From JACVRW01 sp035650215 (GTDB taxonomy: Bacteria > Actinomycetota > Thermoleophilia > Solirubrobacterales > Thermoleophilaceae), in NCBI GenBank assembly GCA_035650215.1, contig DASRIC010000042.1, positions 1 through 64,000 of the forward strand: a DNA stretch of 64,000 bases, read 5' to 3'. The position numbers and the translations under genes were made by a program. The notes beneath the pieces were generated by a model. That model was not told the DNA's origin. It made no database searches and worked only from the letters and a program-made list of their open reading frames with translations. Of this stretch, positions 1 to 7,411 are shown one piece after another. How positions within the stretch are numbered: position 1 is the stretch's first letter; each line of letters begins with the position of its first letter.

Positions 1-58
1 CGTGTCGGCTCCAACTCTCTCGCCACCGGTGCAGCACGACCACGTTCTCCTGCGACAT
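1..58 (-). CDS. NTF2/SnoaL-like protein, N-terminal fragment cut by window edge
   Basis: An ATG on the minus strand opens a frame without stops to the window edge. Its first residues, MSQENV, are the same as those of the next gene upstream, and 22 bases around the start are repeated exactly at about 440-461. This suggests a tandem paralogue of the SnoaL-like gene that lies beside it. Only 19 codons are visible, so the family assignment rests on the shared start and cannot be tested here. Confidence 0.35.
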   Translation of the reverse strand, partial: MSQENVVVLHRWRESWSRH

Positions 59-61
59 CGC

Positions 62-463
62 CTACTCCCACAGCCCGGCGGCTTCAAGGGCTTCGTGTTC
101 GGTACGGAAGAAGGCCGACGACTTCATGCGCCCTTCGCGGATCTCTGCGAGGTGCCAAATGTCGCGCTCCAGAGGGATGCCGCTGCCCGTACCATGGCCC
201 TCCGCGCGGACGCGCGACAGCACGCGCTCGCCGAGGTCGCGTGTGTCCGCGAGTTGTGGGTTCCAATCGGGGAATACCGTCAGCACACTGTCCCACCACG
301 AGCGCATCCCTTCGTGGCCGTGGTAGCTGCCTTCCACCTCCAGCACCAGGGACCTGTACTCGACGTTGGGGTCGAAGCAACGAAGGAAGGCGTCGAGATC
401 CCGCCGTCGGAATGCTTCGAAAGTCGCGCGGACGAGCTCCACGTTCTCCTGCGACATCGCCAC
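62..463 (-). CDS. SnoaL-like / NTF2-fold small protein
   Basis: A 133-residue protein with the typical opening of the actinobacterial SnoaL-like family (MSQENVELVRATFEAF) and the pattern of a cone-shaped alpha+beta fold: a helical N-terminus, then FDPNVEYRS, a Gly-His segment (SYHGHEGMRSWW) and beta strands ending in FFRTE. Members range from polyketide cyclases to proteins of unknown role, and no substrate can be inferred. The start is either the GTG used here or the ATG two codons later. It is followed at once by a second, truncated copy. Probably cytoplasmic. Confidence 0.7.
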   Translation of the reverse strand: MAMSQENVELVRATFEAFRRRDLDAFLRCFDPNVEYRSLVLEVEGSYHGHEGMRSWWDSVLTVFPDWNPQLADTRDLGERVLSRVRAEGHGTGSGIPLERDIWHLAEIREGRMKSSAFFRTEHEALEAAGLWE

Positions 464-673
464 CCGCCAGTATTGCCCAGTCCACCATCCCGAGGGGCGA
501 ATCTCCCGGGCTACGTGCTCACCCGGTCAGCGGCCCATCCTGCCGTGACCTCTCCCAGGGACGGCCAGTCCGGGGTCGGCATTCCCGCTAGTAATCGTGG
601 CCACCGATCGCGATTCCCGCGCCGGGCAGACGCCGCTTGCGCTTCGCGCAATGTGCGCTGTCTCTTCTTGCAG

Positions 674-1252
674 TCACTGCCGGCACGACTGCTGGATCAG
701 TTCTTGGGCCATCTTGCGTGCCTCGCCGATCACGAGATCGCGATCACCGAGAAAGGCCAGCGTTGTGGCTCCCTCAACGACGAGGGCGAGCCGCATGGCG
801 AGCTCCGCCGGATCCGCCGCGCCTGCGGCGGTGGCGAGCTCTTCGAGCTCGTCGCGATACCACGTCTTGTGTTTGTGGGCTCTGGTGGCTGCTGCTCGTC
901 CGCCGGCCTGGGGTTCTGCGGCGGCTCGCACAAACCCACAGCCCCGGAACCGCCTATCGGCAACCCACTCCAGCTGCCACTCGACGGCGGCCTCGAGGCG
1001 CTTAGCGGGTATGGACGACGCGTGCTCGAGGGCGGCGACGAGCGATTGCCGGCGGTCGGCGTCTCGCTTGGCGAGCGTGGCATCGACGAGGCCCGCCTTC
1101 GAGACGAAGTGGCGATAGAGGGCGGGCTTTCCCACCCCGGCTTTGCCCGCAACGGTCTCGACGCCGGTCGTGCCGATGCCGCGTTCGTAGAACAGCCGGC
1201 CTGCTGCGTCGAGCAGCGCGGCGTGGATCTCCGAGGACGGGGGACGGGGCAC
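674..1252 (-). CDS. TetR-family transcriptional regulator
   Basis: A 192-residue protein. The N-terminal helix-turn-helix runs over residues 5-50 (SSEIHAALLDAAGRLFYERG, then VAGKAGVGKPALYRHFVSK), the classic TetR DNA-binding layout, and a variable helical ligand domain follows. The GTG at 1252 is preferred because the first conserved helix starts directly after it and a longer version would run through the promoter into the divergent gene. It faces a nitronate monooxygenase gene 51 bp away, so it probably represses that gene and itself. The ligand is unknown; nitroalkanes are one possibility suggested only by the neighbour. Confidence 0.82.
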   Translation of the reverse strand: MPRPPSSEIHAALLDAAGRLFYERGIGTTGVETVAGKAGVGKPALYRHFVSKAGLVDATLAKRDADRRQSLVAALEHASSIPAKRLEAAVEWQLEWVADRRFRGCGFVRAAAEPQAGGRAAATRAHKHKTWYRDELEELATAAGAADPAELAMRLALVVEGATTLAFLGDRDLVIGEARKMAQELIQQSCRQ

Positions 1253-1268
1253 GTAATTATAGTACCGT

Positions 1269-1278
1269 ACCGTTCGGT
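1269..1278. promoter_or_regulatory. Candidate TetR operator in divergent promoter
   Basis: The 51-bp gap between the TetR gene and the nitronate monooxygenase holds ACCGTTCGGT, a near-palindrome with four-base arms, set in a locally AT-rich stretch (taattatagtaccgtacc) that would suit overlapping promoters. Position and symmetry fit an autoregulatory TetR site; nothing else supports it. Confidence 0.4.
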
Positions 1279-1303
1279 TACAAAATACGTTAGGCTCACT
1301 CAC

Positions 1304-2365
1304 ATGTCCCTTGACTTCCCTCTGCTGCAGCACCCGATCATCCAGGCGCCTATGGCGGGCGGGCCCTCGACACCGGCGCTGGCAGCCGCCGTATCGGCCG
1401 TGGGCGGTCTGGGCTTCCTCGCCGCCGGCTACAAGAGCCCCGACGAGCTACGAGCAGACATCGCGAGGACCCGAGAGCTCACCTCGGCACCGGTCGGCGT
1501 CAACCTGTTCGTCCTCGCCGAAACTCCGGTCGATCGCGCCGAAATCACCGCCTACGCGCAGGCGATCAAGCCCGAGGCAGACCGCCACCGGGTCGCACTC
1601 GGCGAGCCGCATTTCGATGACGACTCACTGGACGGCAAGCTCGAGGTTGTCTGGCGGGAGCGCCCGCCGATCATCTCGTTTACGTTCGGGTGCCCCGCGC
1701 CCGAGGTCGTACAACGGCTGCACGAGCGCGACATCGGCGTGTGGATCACGGTAACCGAGGTGGATGAGGCCCTGCTCGCTGCTCACTCCGGGGCCGACGC
1801 GCTGATCGTGCAGGGAGTGGAGGCCGGTGGGCACCGCGGCACATTCGAGGACACCGACGGCGTTGGCGAGATGGGGCTCCTTCCGTTACTGCGGCACGTC
1901 GCGCGGGCCTGCGATCTTCCGCTGATCGCCTCCGGCGGTATCGCCGACGGGGCCGCCGTCGCCGCCGTCGTTGTTGCCGGCGCACGGGCAGCCCAGATCG
2001 GGACCGCGTTCATGCGTTGCCCCGAAGCCGCCACCAGCGATCCGCATCGGGACGCGCTGGACCGTCCAAGTCCCACGGCCCTCACGCGCGCCTTCAGCGG
2101 CCGCCGCGCCCGCGGCATCGTCAACGCCTTCATGCGCGACCACAGCCCCCAGGCACCGCCGGCCTACCCTCACGTGCTCCACCTCACCGCGCCTCTGCGA
2201 GCGGCTGCGCGCAACGCCGGGGACGCCGACGCCGTCAATCTCTGGGCTGGCCAAGCACACGCCCTCGCCGAAGACCGCCCCGCCGGCGAGCTTGTTCGTC
2301 GCTGGAGCGCCGAGGCTCGCGCCGCCATCGAGCGGGCTCACGCGCCTGGAAAGCACCTCACGTAG
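1304..2365 (+). CDS. Nitronate monooxygenase (2-nitropropane dioxygenase family)
   Basis: A 353-residue FMN-dependent TIM-barrel enzyme that oxidises alkyl nitronates. Family signatures are visible in order: PIIQAPMAGGPSTPALAAAV at the N-terminus, GGLGFLAAGY near residue 35, then GVNLFV, ISFTFGCP, GADALIVQGVEAGGHRG near residue 165 (with the catalytic-region His), and the phosphate-binding LIASGGIADG and AQIGTAFMRCPEA. The ATG at 1304 gives the expected start of this class; longer readings run back through the promoter and antisense to the TetR gene. It is divergent from, and probably controlled by, that regulator. Cytoplasmic. Family confidence is high; the natural substrate is unknown. Confidence 0.88.
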   Translation: MSLDFPLLQHPIIQAPMAGGPSTPALAAAVSAVGGLGFLAAGYKSPDELRADIARTRELTSAPVGVNLFVLAETPVDRAEITAYAQAIKPEADRHRVALGEPHFDDDSLDGKLEVVWRERPPIISFTFGCPAPEVVQRLHERDIGVWITVTEVDEALLAAHSGADALIVQGVEAGGHRGTFEDTDGVGEMGLLPLLRHVARACDLPLIASGGIADGAAVAAVVVAGARAAQIGTAFMRCPEAATSDPHRDALDRPSPTALTRAFSGRRARGIVNAFMRDHSPQAPPAYPHVLHLTAPLRAAARNAGDADAVNLWAGQAHALAEDRPAGELVRRWSAEARAAIERAHAPGKHLT

Positions 2366-2646
2366 CTGCCCGGGGCCCGCGGCGTCCCTGCCGCCAGCGG
2401 GCGTCCGCATCAACGTCGGTCACACGCCTGCTACGGACGACGCACGGCTGCACCACCACGGCCGAGCAGAATGCCGCTTCGCGCGAGTTGCGCTAGCGCC
2501 GCCGGAGCCGGCCAGTCTTGAGCCATTCGTTAAGCGCGACCCACCGGCATCGCCCCTCGCCGCACTCAGTCTCACCCTGACCCAGCCCACCGCGCCGGAC
2601 TTATGGTTCAGCCCACGGCCCAAGATTCTTGAGAGGAGCGCCTGCT

Positions 2647-3195
2647 TTGAGCACCGACACTGGCAATGTGGTCGTGAACAGGGCGATGTCGCTTGACGGC
2701 TTCATCGCCGGTCCCGGCCACACGATGGACTGGATCTTCGATTTCCTGACACCGGACGCATTCCCTGAAGTCATGGCCGCCACTGGTGCGATGCTTATCG
2801 GCCGGGGCACCTACGAGGTTGCCAAGCAGATGCCCGACGAGGAGCGCAACTACGAGGGCGGAGCCCAGTTCGTCCTCACCCACGATCCTCCCGACAAGCC
2901 GGACCCGAACGTCACATTCCTCACCTGCGACATCGCGGAAGCCGTCGCCACGGCGCTAAGCGCCGCGGGCGGTCAGAACCTGGAGATCCTCGGCGCCGAC
3001 CTGGCCAGCCAGTGCCTGCAGCGAGGGCTCGTCGACGAGATTCTGGTCTATGTCCTCCCGGTGCTCTTGGGTGACGGGGTCCGCTTTTCGACCCCGGCCC
3101 TCCACAGGATTGACCTCGAACCATTCAGCAACACCCAGTCGGGCGCCGTCACCATGCTCCGCTTCCGTGTGCCTCCCGCCTCCAGCGTGCTCTAA
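2647..3195 (+). CDS. DHFR-fold reductase (RibD C-terminal domain family)
   Basis: A 182-residue protein of the RibD C-terminal / dihydrofolate-reductase fold. It shows VVVNRAMSLDGFIAGP at the N-terminus, AMLIGRGTYE in the nucleotide-binding part, a glycine-rich NLEILGADLASQCLQRGLVDEI segment and the closing VYVLPVLLGDGVRF motif. These are NAD(P)H reductases with many stand-alone members of unknown substrate. A TTG at 2647 is chosen because GAGAGGAG lies about 8 bases before it; an upstream TTG has no such site. It stands alone on this strand. The fold is shared with bacterial dihydromethanopterin reductase (DmrA), but nothing ties this gene to the distant H4MPT cluster. Confidence 0.75.
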   Translation: MSTDTGNVVVNRAMSLDGFIAGPGHTMDWIFDFLTPDAFPEVMAATGAMLIGRGTYEVAKQMPDEERNYEGGAQFVLTHDPPDKPDPNVTFLTCDIAEAVATALSAAGGQNLEILGADLASQCLQRGLVDEILVYVLPVLLGDGVRFSTPALHRIDLEPFSNTQSGAVTMLRFRVPPASSVL

Positions 3196-3250
3196 CCTCT
3201 GCGGTCCGAAGTCAGCATTCGGTGATTTGTGCCGGGACCCCCGATTCTGC

Positions 3251-3391
3251 ATGCTGCTGTTCGGCCTCGGGATCGAACTGATGCTGCTGCTCTTCTACGT
3301 CGTGATGGTTGTGGGGCTGGCGGCGAAAACGCGCCGGGGACCGGGAGCGTTGAATGGGTCCGCCCGCCGCGTGAAGCCGCGGCAGCGTTAG
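3251..3391 (+). CDS. Possible small single-pass membrane peptide
   Basis: A 46-codon frame whose first 25 residues are almost wholly hydrophobic (MLLFGLGIELMLLLFYVVMV), followed by a basic tail (KTRRGPG, RRVKPRQR). That is the usual shape of a short membrane peptide with a cytoplasmic basic end. There is no recognisable ribosome site and no family assignment, and GC-rich DNA yields such frames by chance. Confidence 0.25.
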   Translation: MLLFGLGIELMLLLFYVVMVVGLAAKTRRGPGALNGSARRVKPRQR

Positions 3392-3982
3392 CTCGGCTCA
3401 TTAGGCACTGGTCAACACTCGGCGTTCCGCCCCCGCGTGATCTCGACAGCCCGGCCGTGGCGGGCCGACGACGTCCACCAGGCGTCGACGATTGCGCACA
3501 CGCCCGGCGATCCCCGCGACACGCCCGCCAGCGATCCGAGCGATTTCCAGGGCATCCTTGCTCTAGCTTGACCGCGCTGCGCCGCGGTTTGCAGCACGCA
3601 CACGACTCATGATCGTGAGGTCCCTGGTTCGAACCAGGTGTTCCGCCGTCTGAATGCGTTCGCTACGCGCTTCGCTTGCCCGCCTTAGAGTCCACCGGGG
3701 TCCACGGCCTTTGCGCCGAGCCCGCTCAAGCTGCTGCTAGCGGAGATTCGTGGCGCGGCATCGGCCACCGTCCCCTCGGGCGCTCGCAGTCTCTCCGAGC
3801 GCGTGGTCACGACTCGAGGCCGATCTTTTCGCTGATCGGCTCAAGGCGAACCCTGGGGAGTGTGACGTCCCTCCGAGTGTGACGAGACTCGCCTTAGGGC
3901 CGAGTGGCAGCCGATACAAATGCTCCACTCGACTCGCGGCTCCGCTCGCTCACGGATAGCAGGCGGGGCTCAAGGAGGCACC
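3392..3982. other. Gene-free stretch
   Basis: I find no convincing coding region here. Short frames have no ribosome site, family motif or conserved-looking composition. Two things stand out: the tRNA 3'-half remnant at 3572-3649 and, just before 3983, the ribosome site of the repeat protein. Confidence 0.5.
3572..3649 (+). pseudogene. Degenerate tRNA 3' half (CAT anticodon-like)
   Basis: Positions 3601-3617 form a perfect five-pair anticodon-type stem (CACGA/TCGTG) around the seven-base loop CTCATGA, which would read CAT. It is followed by a T-arm-like hairpin around GGTTCGAACC at 3622-3637 whose loop is one base short. No D-arm or matching 5' acceptor strand lies upstream, so this is not a complete tRNA. 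A 21-base segment just upstream (3572-3592) recurs with one mismatch at 4933-4953, in front of a second such remnant. Confidence 0.5.
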
Positions 3983-4417
3983 ATGCAATACGCAGAACGT
4001 CTGCCCTCCGTTCCTTCCCCAAAGACCGTTGCGGTTCCCCTCGTCGCGCTTATCCTCGGGGCCGCTGCGGCCACCGGCGCCTACGCCCTGATCGACAACA
4101 ACGAGCAGGTCGCGCAGCCGCCGTCCAACGTCATCGTCCTCGACGCACCCGCGCCGGCGAGCGAGGGAACGATCGCCAAGAACGAGGCCGGCACGGCCGC
4201 CGCGATCGGCCGCGTCTCGGTCCCGGGTGACGGCGTGAACGCCAAGAACGAGGCCGGCACCGCCGCCGCGATCGGCCGCGTCTCGGCCCCCGGCGACGGC
4301 GTGAACGCCAAGAACGAGGCCGGCACCGCCGCCGCGATCGGCAGCCGCTCGGCCCCCGGCGACGGCGTGAACGCCAAGAACGAGGCCGGCACCGCCGCCG
4401 CGATCTCCCCCCAGTAG
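3983..4417 (+). CDS. Membrane-anchored or secreted protein with 22-residue tandem repeats
   Basis: A 144-residue protein with a strong ribosome site (AAGGAGG, 6-7 bases before the ATG). The N-terminus is short and polar, followed by one hydrophobic segment at about residues 18-38 (VPLVALILGAAAATGAYALI), so it is either anchored in the membrane or secreted. The C-terminal half is three complete copies and one partial copy of a 22-residue unit (AKNEAGTAAAIGR-S-PGDGVN). No catalytic motif is visible and I do not recognise the family. The repeats are low in complexity and highly similar at DNA level, so copy number may vary between strains. A strong terminator follows at 4479-4508. Confidence 0.7.
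   Translation: MQYAERLPSVPSPKTVAVPLVALILGAAAATGAYALIDNNEQVAQPPSNVIVLDAPAPASEGTIAKNEAGTAAAIGRVSVPGDGVNAKNEAGTAAAIGRVSAPGDGVNAKNEAGTAAAIGSRSAPGDGVNAKNEAGTAAAISPQ
4175..4417 (+). repeat. 66-bp tandem repeats inside coding sequence
   Basis: Units begin at 4175, 4241, 4307 and 4373, each opening with GCCAAGAACGAGGCCGGCAC. Three are complete and the fourth is cut by the stop codon. The period is a multiple of three, so gain or loss of a unit keeps the frame. Differences between units are few and mostly silent or conservative, which points to recent duplication. Confidence 0.9.
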
Positions 4418-4478
4418 GTGCCGTCTCGGCTGCGGCGTTCGACTTGAGAGCCGCGCAGTCGAGTAGCGGAGCGAAAGA

Positions 4479-4508
4479 CAAGGGGCCGGCCTAACCGCCG
4501 GCCCCTTG
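4479..4508 (+). terminator. Strong hairpin terminator
   Basis: CAAGGGGCCGGC and its exact complement GCCGGCCCCTTG pair over 12 bases around the six-base loop ctaacc. It lies 60 bases downstream of the repeat-protein stop. No long T-run follows, as is common in high-GC genomes. Confidence 0.75.
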
Positions 4509-5249
4509 AGCTAGAGCTCGATGATCGAAATCCCCGGGCCGCCTTTCGCGCCCCGCCTCACCTTCAGCCTCATCTCCGCCCGTGATGAGCGCGCCAGGCA
4601 TGTTCGTCACCTCGAACAAGCCGTGCTCGGCTTGGGGCGAGATCTTCGGGGACAATCGTCGCCGCGGCGATGGTCGACTGGCTCGTCCGACACGCTTAGA
4701 GGCCGCCGCGTCGTTGAGATGGGCGTCCTCGTCAAAGCGAACCATGGCGTGGCCCAGCGCGACCGCGCCATCGACCACCGGGCGGTGCGCGGCCGGCACT
4801 AGGTGTGCTCGTGCCACGCTCCGATGGCGCTCGAGAGCCGCGAGCACCACCGCCGCCGCCGCTACGTCGGCGACCTGTACTCCCGCAGGGAGCACAGCCT
4901 CCCCCGCACGTCCGCTACGTCAGGAGAGTTCGCCGCGCTTCGCCGCGGTTTGCGCCCTGTGCATGACTCTAATTGTGAGGTCGATGGTTCGAATCCATCC
5001 GGAGCTATCTCACGGGTTGCAGGCATTTCACTCGCCTATCGGCAGCAGCCGGAGGCGCGCGCCGGCGCCGGCCCGCACACCTGCGGCGCCCCCCGGCGAC
5101 TCGCGCGCCGGTCACCTACGCAGCAGCGCACATACCACAACGGCTTGCCGACCCGGTAGTTCTCGGCCCGAGGCGGGCCCGACTGGGTCCACGGTTGCGT
5201 CATGGGGGCCGCGCCAGCGGGTCCCGGGCCGCGGGGGCCCGGAGGGTCG
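4509..5249. other. Gene-free stretch
   Basis: Several open frames cross this stretch on both strands, but none has a ribosome site, recognisable domain or protein-like composition. The only structured item is the tRNA 3'-half remnant at 4933-5007. I would leave it as non-coding or decayed DNA. Confidence 0.5.
4933..5007 (+). pseudogene. Degenerate tRNA 3' half (second remnant)
   Basis: Positions 4983-4999 form a perfect T-arm, GATGG-TTCGAAT-CCATC, followed by an acceptor-like CGGAGCTA. Upstream, CATGA and TTGTG (4962-4977) can pair around a six-base loop, CTCTAA, one base short of a normal anticodon loop. No 5' half of a tRNA is present. The preceding 21 bases match the segment before the first remnant at 3572 with one difference. 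Confidence 0.5.
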
Positions 5250-6377
5250 TCACGGTTGATCGCGGCTTGTGCTCGGCTGCGTTCTCTGTTCGCCTGGCGC
5301 GAGCCTGTGCTCGGCGGCACTCAGGACGACGGCGGCGAAGCGCTCGCTGAAGCCGGCCAGGAAAGCGAAGAAGCCGTAGTAGTACGGCTGCTGGTCCTCG
5401 TCGACCTGGATGTCGAGCAGGCCGCTGGCGAGGAGGAAGAACAGCGCCACACCGATGGCGCCTCCCAGGAAGGGCCGGTAGGCCCCCAGCCTCCGCAGAA
5501 GCGGGCGCCCCAGCTCGAAGTCGATGTTGAACCGGCCGTGCTCGACCCTGCTCATCCGCGACAAGGCACTCACCAGGGCGCCGATCGCTCCAGCGCCGAA
5601 GCAGATGAGGATGGTCAGGCGGTCGTCTCCGACGCCCGCCGCCCACAGCAGGAACCCGACCACCACGCCGAAAAGCGCGGCGAGCCAGACGCCGACCAGC
5701 ATCCCGGAGGCGTAGACGATCCGCCCGGCCTTGCTGGCGGCGCGGTGATAGTACGCCTCGCACTCGGCAAGCTTGTGTTTCTGGCCGCGGACGAGCTCCG
5801 CCTCGGCCTTCTCGTCGGGAGTGCCCTCGCGCTCGAGAAAGCCGAGCAGGTGCATCTCGATTCCGAGGATCCAGCGAAGCGCGATCTGCTCGGTTGTCCC
5901 GCGCAGGACCTGCGAGACCCTCATGGCGAGGAGCTCACATTCGTGCAGCAGGTCGGCGATGTGCGGGGCGCCGCGGGTAGCCCAGTCGGTCACGCGGTGC
6001 AGCCGGACGACATCGTCTTCGTCTCGCAGCCCAAGGCCGTTCAGGCGCACCGGCTTGCCGGGCTGCACGGTCATCGCCACGGCCGAGGCATCGCGGGTGG
6101 ACCAGTAGACCTGCTCCACCCGACCCTCTTTGCGCTGAAACTCCGTCAGCTTCTGCCGGTACGCCTGCTCCAGCGCCGGATCCGCGAAGCCATCTGAGTG
6201 AAGCTTTCGCTCCCACTGGTAGTGCGCCCAGACGAGCTGGGGGAAGAGCGCCGCGCCCGTCTCGTCGATCGCCTCCTCGGTGCCGTCCAACGGTGTCTCG
6301 CGCCGAGGCAATTCCTGAGCGACGGCCTGGGGGACGGTCTCGCCCGCTGAGGGCTCGCGATACCCGATCACGCCCAC
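5250..6377 (-). CDS. Membrane protein of unknown function
   Basis: A 375-residue protein. The first 230 residues are soluble, charged and mostly helical. The C-terminal third holds three or four hydrophobic segments: IVYASGMLVGVWLAALFGVV, LTILICFGAGAIGALVSAL, PFLGGAIGVALFFLLASGLL and a weaker one near YYYGFFAFLAGF. A charged GRFNIDFELGRPLLRRLGAY loop lies between them. This fits an inner-membrane protein with a large cytoplasmic head. I do not recognise the family. It is transcribed alone, divergent from the GntR gene at 6617. Confidence 0.65.
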   Translation of the reverse strand: MGVIGYREPSAGETVPQAVAQELPRRETPLDGTEEAIDETGAALFPQLVWAHYQWERKLHSDGFADPALEQAYRQKLTEFQRKEGRVEQVYWSTRDASAVAMTVQPGKPVRLNGLGLRDEDDVVRLHRVTDWATRGAPHIADLLHECELLAMRVSQVLRGTTEQIALRWILGIEMHLLGFLEREGTPDEKAEAELVRGQKHKLAECEAYYHRAASKAGRIVYASGMLVGVWLAALFGVVVGFLLWAAGVGDDRLTILICFGAGAIGALVSALSRMSRVEHGRFNIDFELGRPLLRRLGAYRPFLGGAIGVALFFLLASGLLDIQVDEDQQPYYYGFFAFLAGFSERFAAVVLSAAEHRLAPGEQRTQPSTSRDQP

Positions 6378-6588
6378 GCCGATCAGCCTACGTCACGTGA
6401 CACTTGCGACAAGGCCAGGGGCGCGTTCTTGCACGGGTCGCGGCGGCTAACCCGTGCCAAGCCGCGCCTACCGACAGTTCCCGATTGCCTCGAATCGTCA
6501 GAAGACACCACGCGGATGCCGCTTGGGAGCGACACCCACGCATTCGCCTTGCCGTGTCGGGAACCACCGGGCGTTCTGTGTTTTGTAT

Positions 6589-6600
6589 CTGGTATCCCAG
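6589..6600. promoter_or_regulatory. Possible GntR operator
   Basis: CTGGTATCCCAG has perfect four-base arms around TATC and lies 17 bases before the start of the GntR regulator, next to a TTTTGTATC stretch that is AT-rich for this genome. TGG-N-CCA symmetry is common among GntR/FCD sites. The site is short and could be chance. Confidence 0.3.
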
Positions 6601-6616
6601 GAAAGCTTAACCCGAA

Positions 6617-7411
6617 GTGACGCCTGCACCGAGGCACGCTGAGCCGCTCCAGGAGCGGCAAAACGGCTCACTCGTCGTATCACCGATACGAGCCGAGGCG
6701 GTCAGTGTCCGCCAGCTGGCCTACCAGACGCTGCGCGACGCGATCCTTCACACCGACGTCTACCGGCCCGACGCCGACCTGCGGCTGGACGAACAGCGCC
6801 TGGCCACGGCCCTCGGTGTCAGCCGCACGCCCGTGCGCGAGGCCCTGGCTCGTCTGGAGCACGAGGGGCTGGTGCAGATCGTGCCCCGCCGGGGCGTGTG
6901 GATCGTGCGCAAGAGCAAGGCGGAGATCACCGAGATGATCCGAGCCTGGGCGGCGCTCGAGAGCATGGCCGCCCGGCTGGTGTGCGAGCGAGCCAGCGAC
7001 GAGGAGATCGGTGAGCTTCGCGCGCTCTTCTCCACGTTCGAGGACGACCAGCTGCGTCTACGCCTGAACGAATACTCGGAGGCGAACCTGCGCTTCCACC
7101 AGAGCATCATCGAGCTCGCCCGCTCACCCGTGATCAGCTCCCTGGTCGCCGGCCTGCTCGTGCACGTGCGCGGTATTCGCGGCCACATGATCGGGGAGAG
7201 CAATCGAGCCGAGCGGTCGATCGTCGACCACATGCACATCATCGAGGCACTCGAGAGCCGCGACGCCGAGCTCGCCGAGCGCCTGGTCAAGAAGCACGCG
7301 CTGGATCTGGCCGACGACGTGGACCGAACACCTGCCCGTTGGACTGAAACCCCCCGCCCCGGGGATAACGATCCCGGCGCTGGTCCCAAGAGAAAGAGGA
7401 GAGTCACGTGA
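6617..7411 (+). CDS. GntR-family regulator with FCD domain
   Basis: A 264-residue protein. The N-terminal winged helix (residues 30-95) carries the family pattern RLDEQRLATALGVSRTPVREAL followed by LEHEGLVQIVPRRGVWI. The C-terminal all-helical FCD domain (100-235) has FHQSIIELARSP and a closing DHMHIIEAL, which supply the metal or ligand-binding histidines of this class. The tail is basic and disordered. Its stop overlaps the GTG of the ThDP enzyme gene (GTGA), so it is the first gene of the formyl-CoA operon and very likely its acid-responsive regulator. Organic acids are the usual FCD ligands. Confidence 0.85.
   Translation: MTPAPRHAEPLQERQNGSLVVSPIRAEAVSVRQLAYQTLRDAILHTDVYRPDADLRLDEQRLATALGVSRTPVREALARLEHEGLVQIVPRRGVWIVRKSKAEITEMIRAWAALESMAARLVCERASDEEIGELRALFSTFEDDQLRLRLNEYSEANLRFHQSIIELARSPVISSLVAGLLVHVRGIRGHMIGESNRAERSIVDHMHIIEALESRDAELAERLVKKHALDLADDVDRTPARWTETPRPGDNDPGAGPKRKRRVT

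Noticed and set aside
2..1303. An extended N-terminus for the nitronate monooxygenase
   Set aside because: The extension runs antisense through the NTF2-like and TetR genes; the conserved enzyme begins at the ATG at 1304.
4491..4895. Possible coding region on the minus strand after the terminator
   Set aside because: Alanine/arginine-rich reading without a ribosome site, domain or consistent composition; it also starts within the terminator.
4962..5007. A tRNA with an amber-type (CTA) anticodon
   Set aside because: Only the 3' half is present, the anticodon loop is one base short, and no D-arm or 5' acceptor strand exists.
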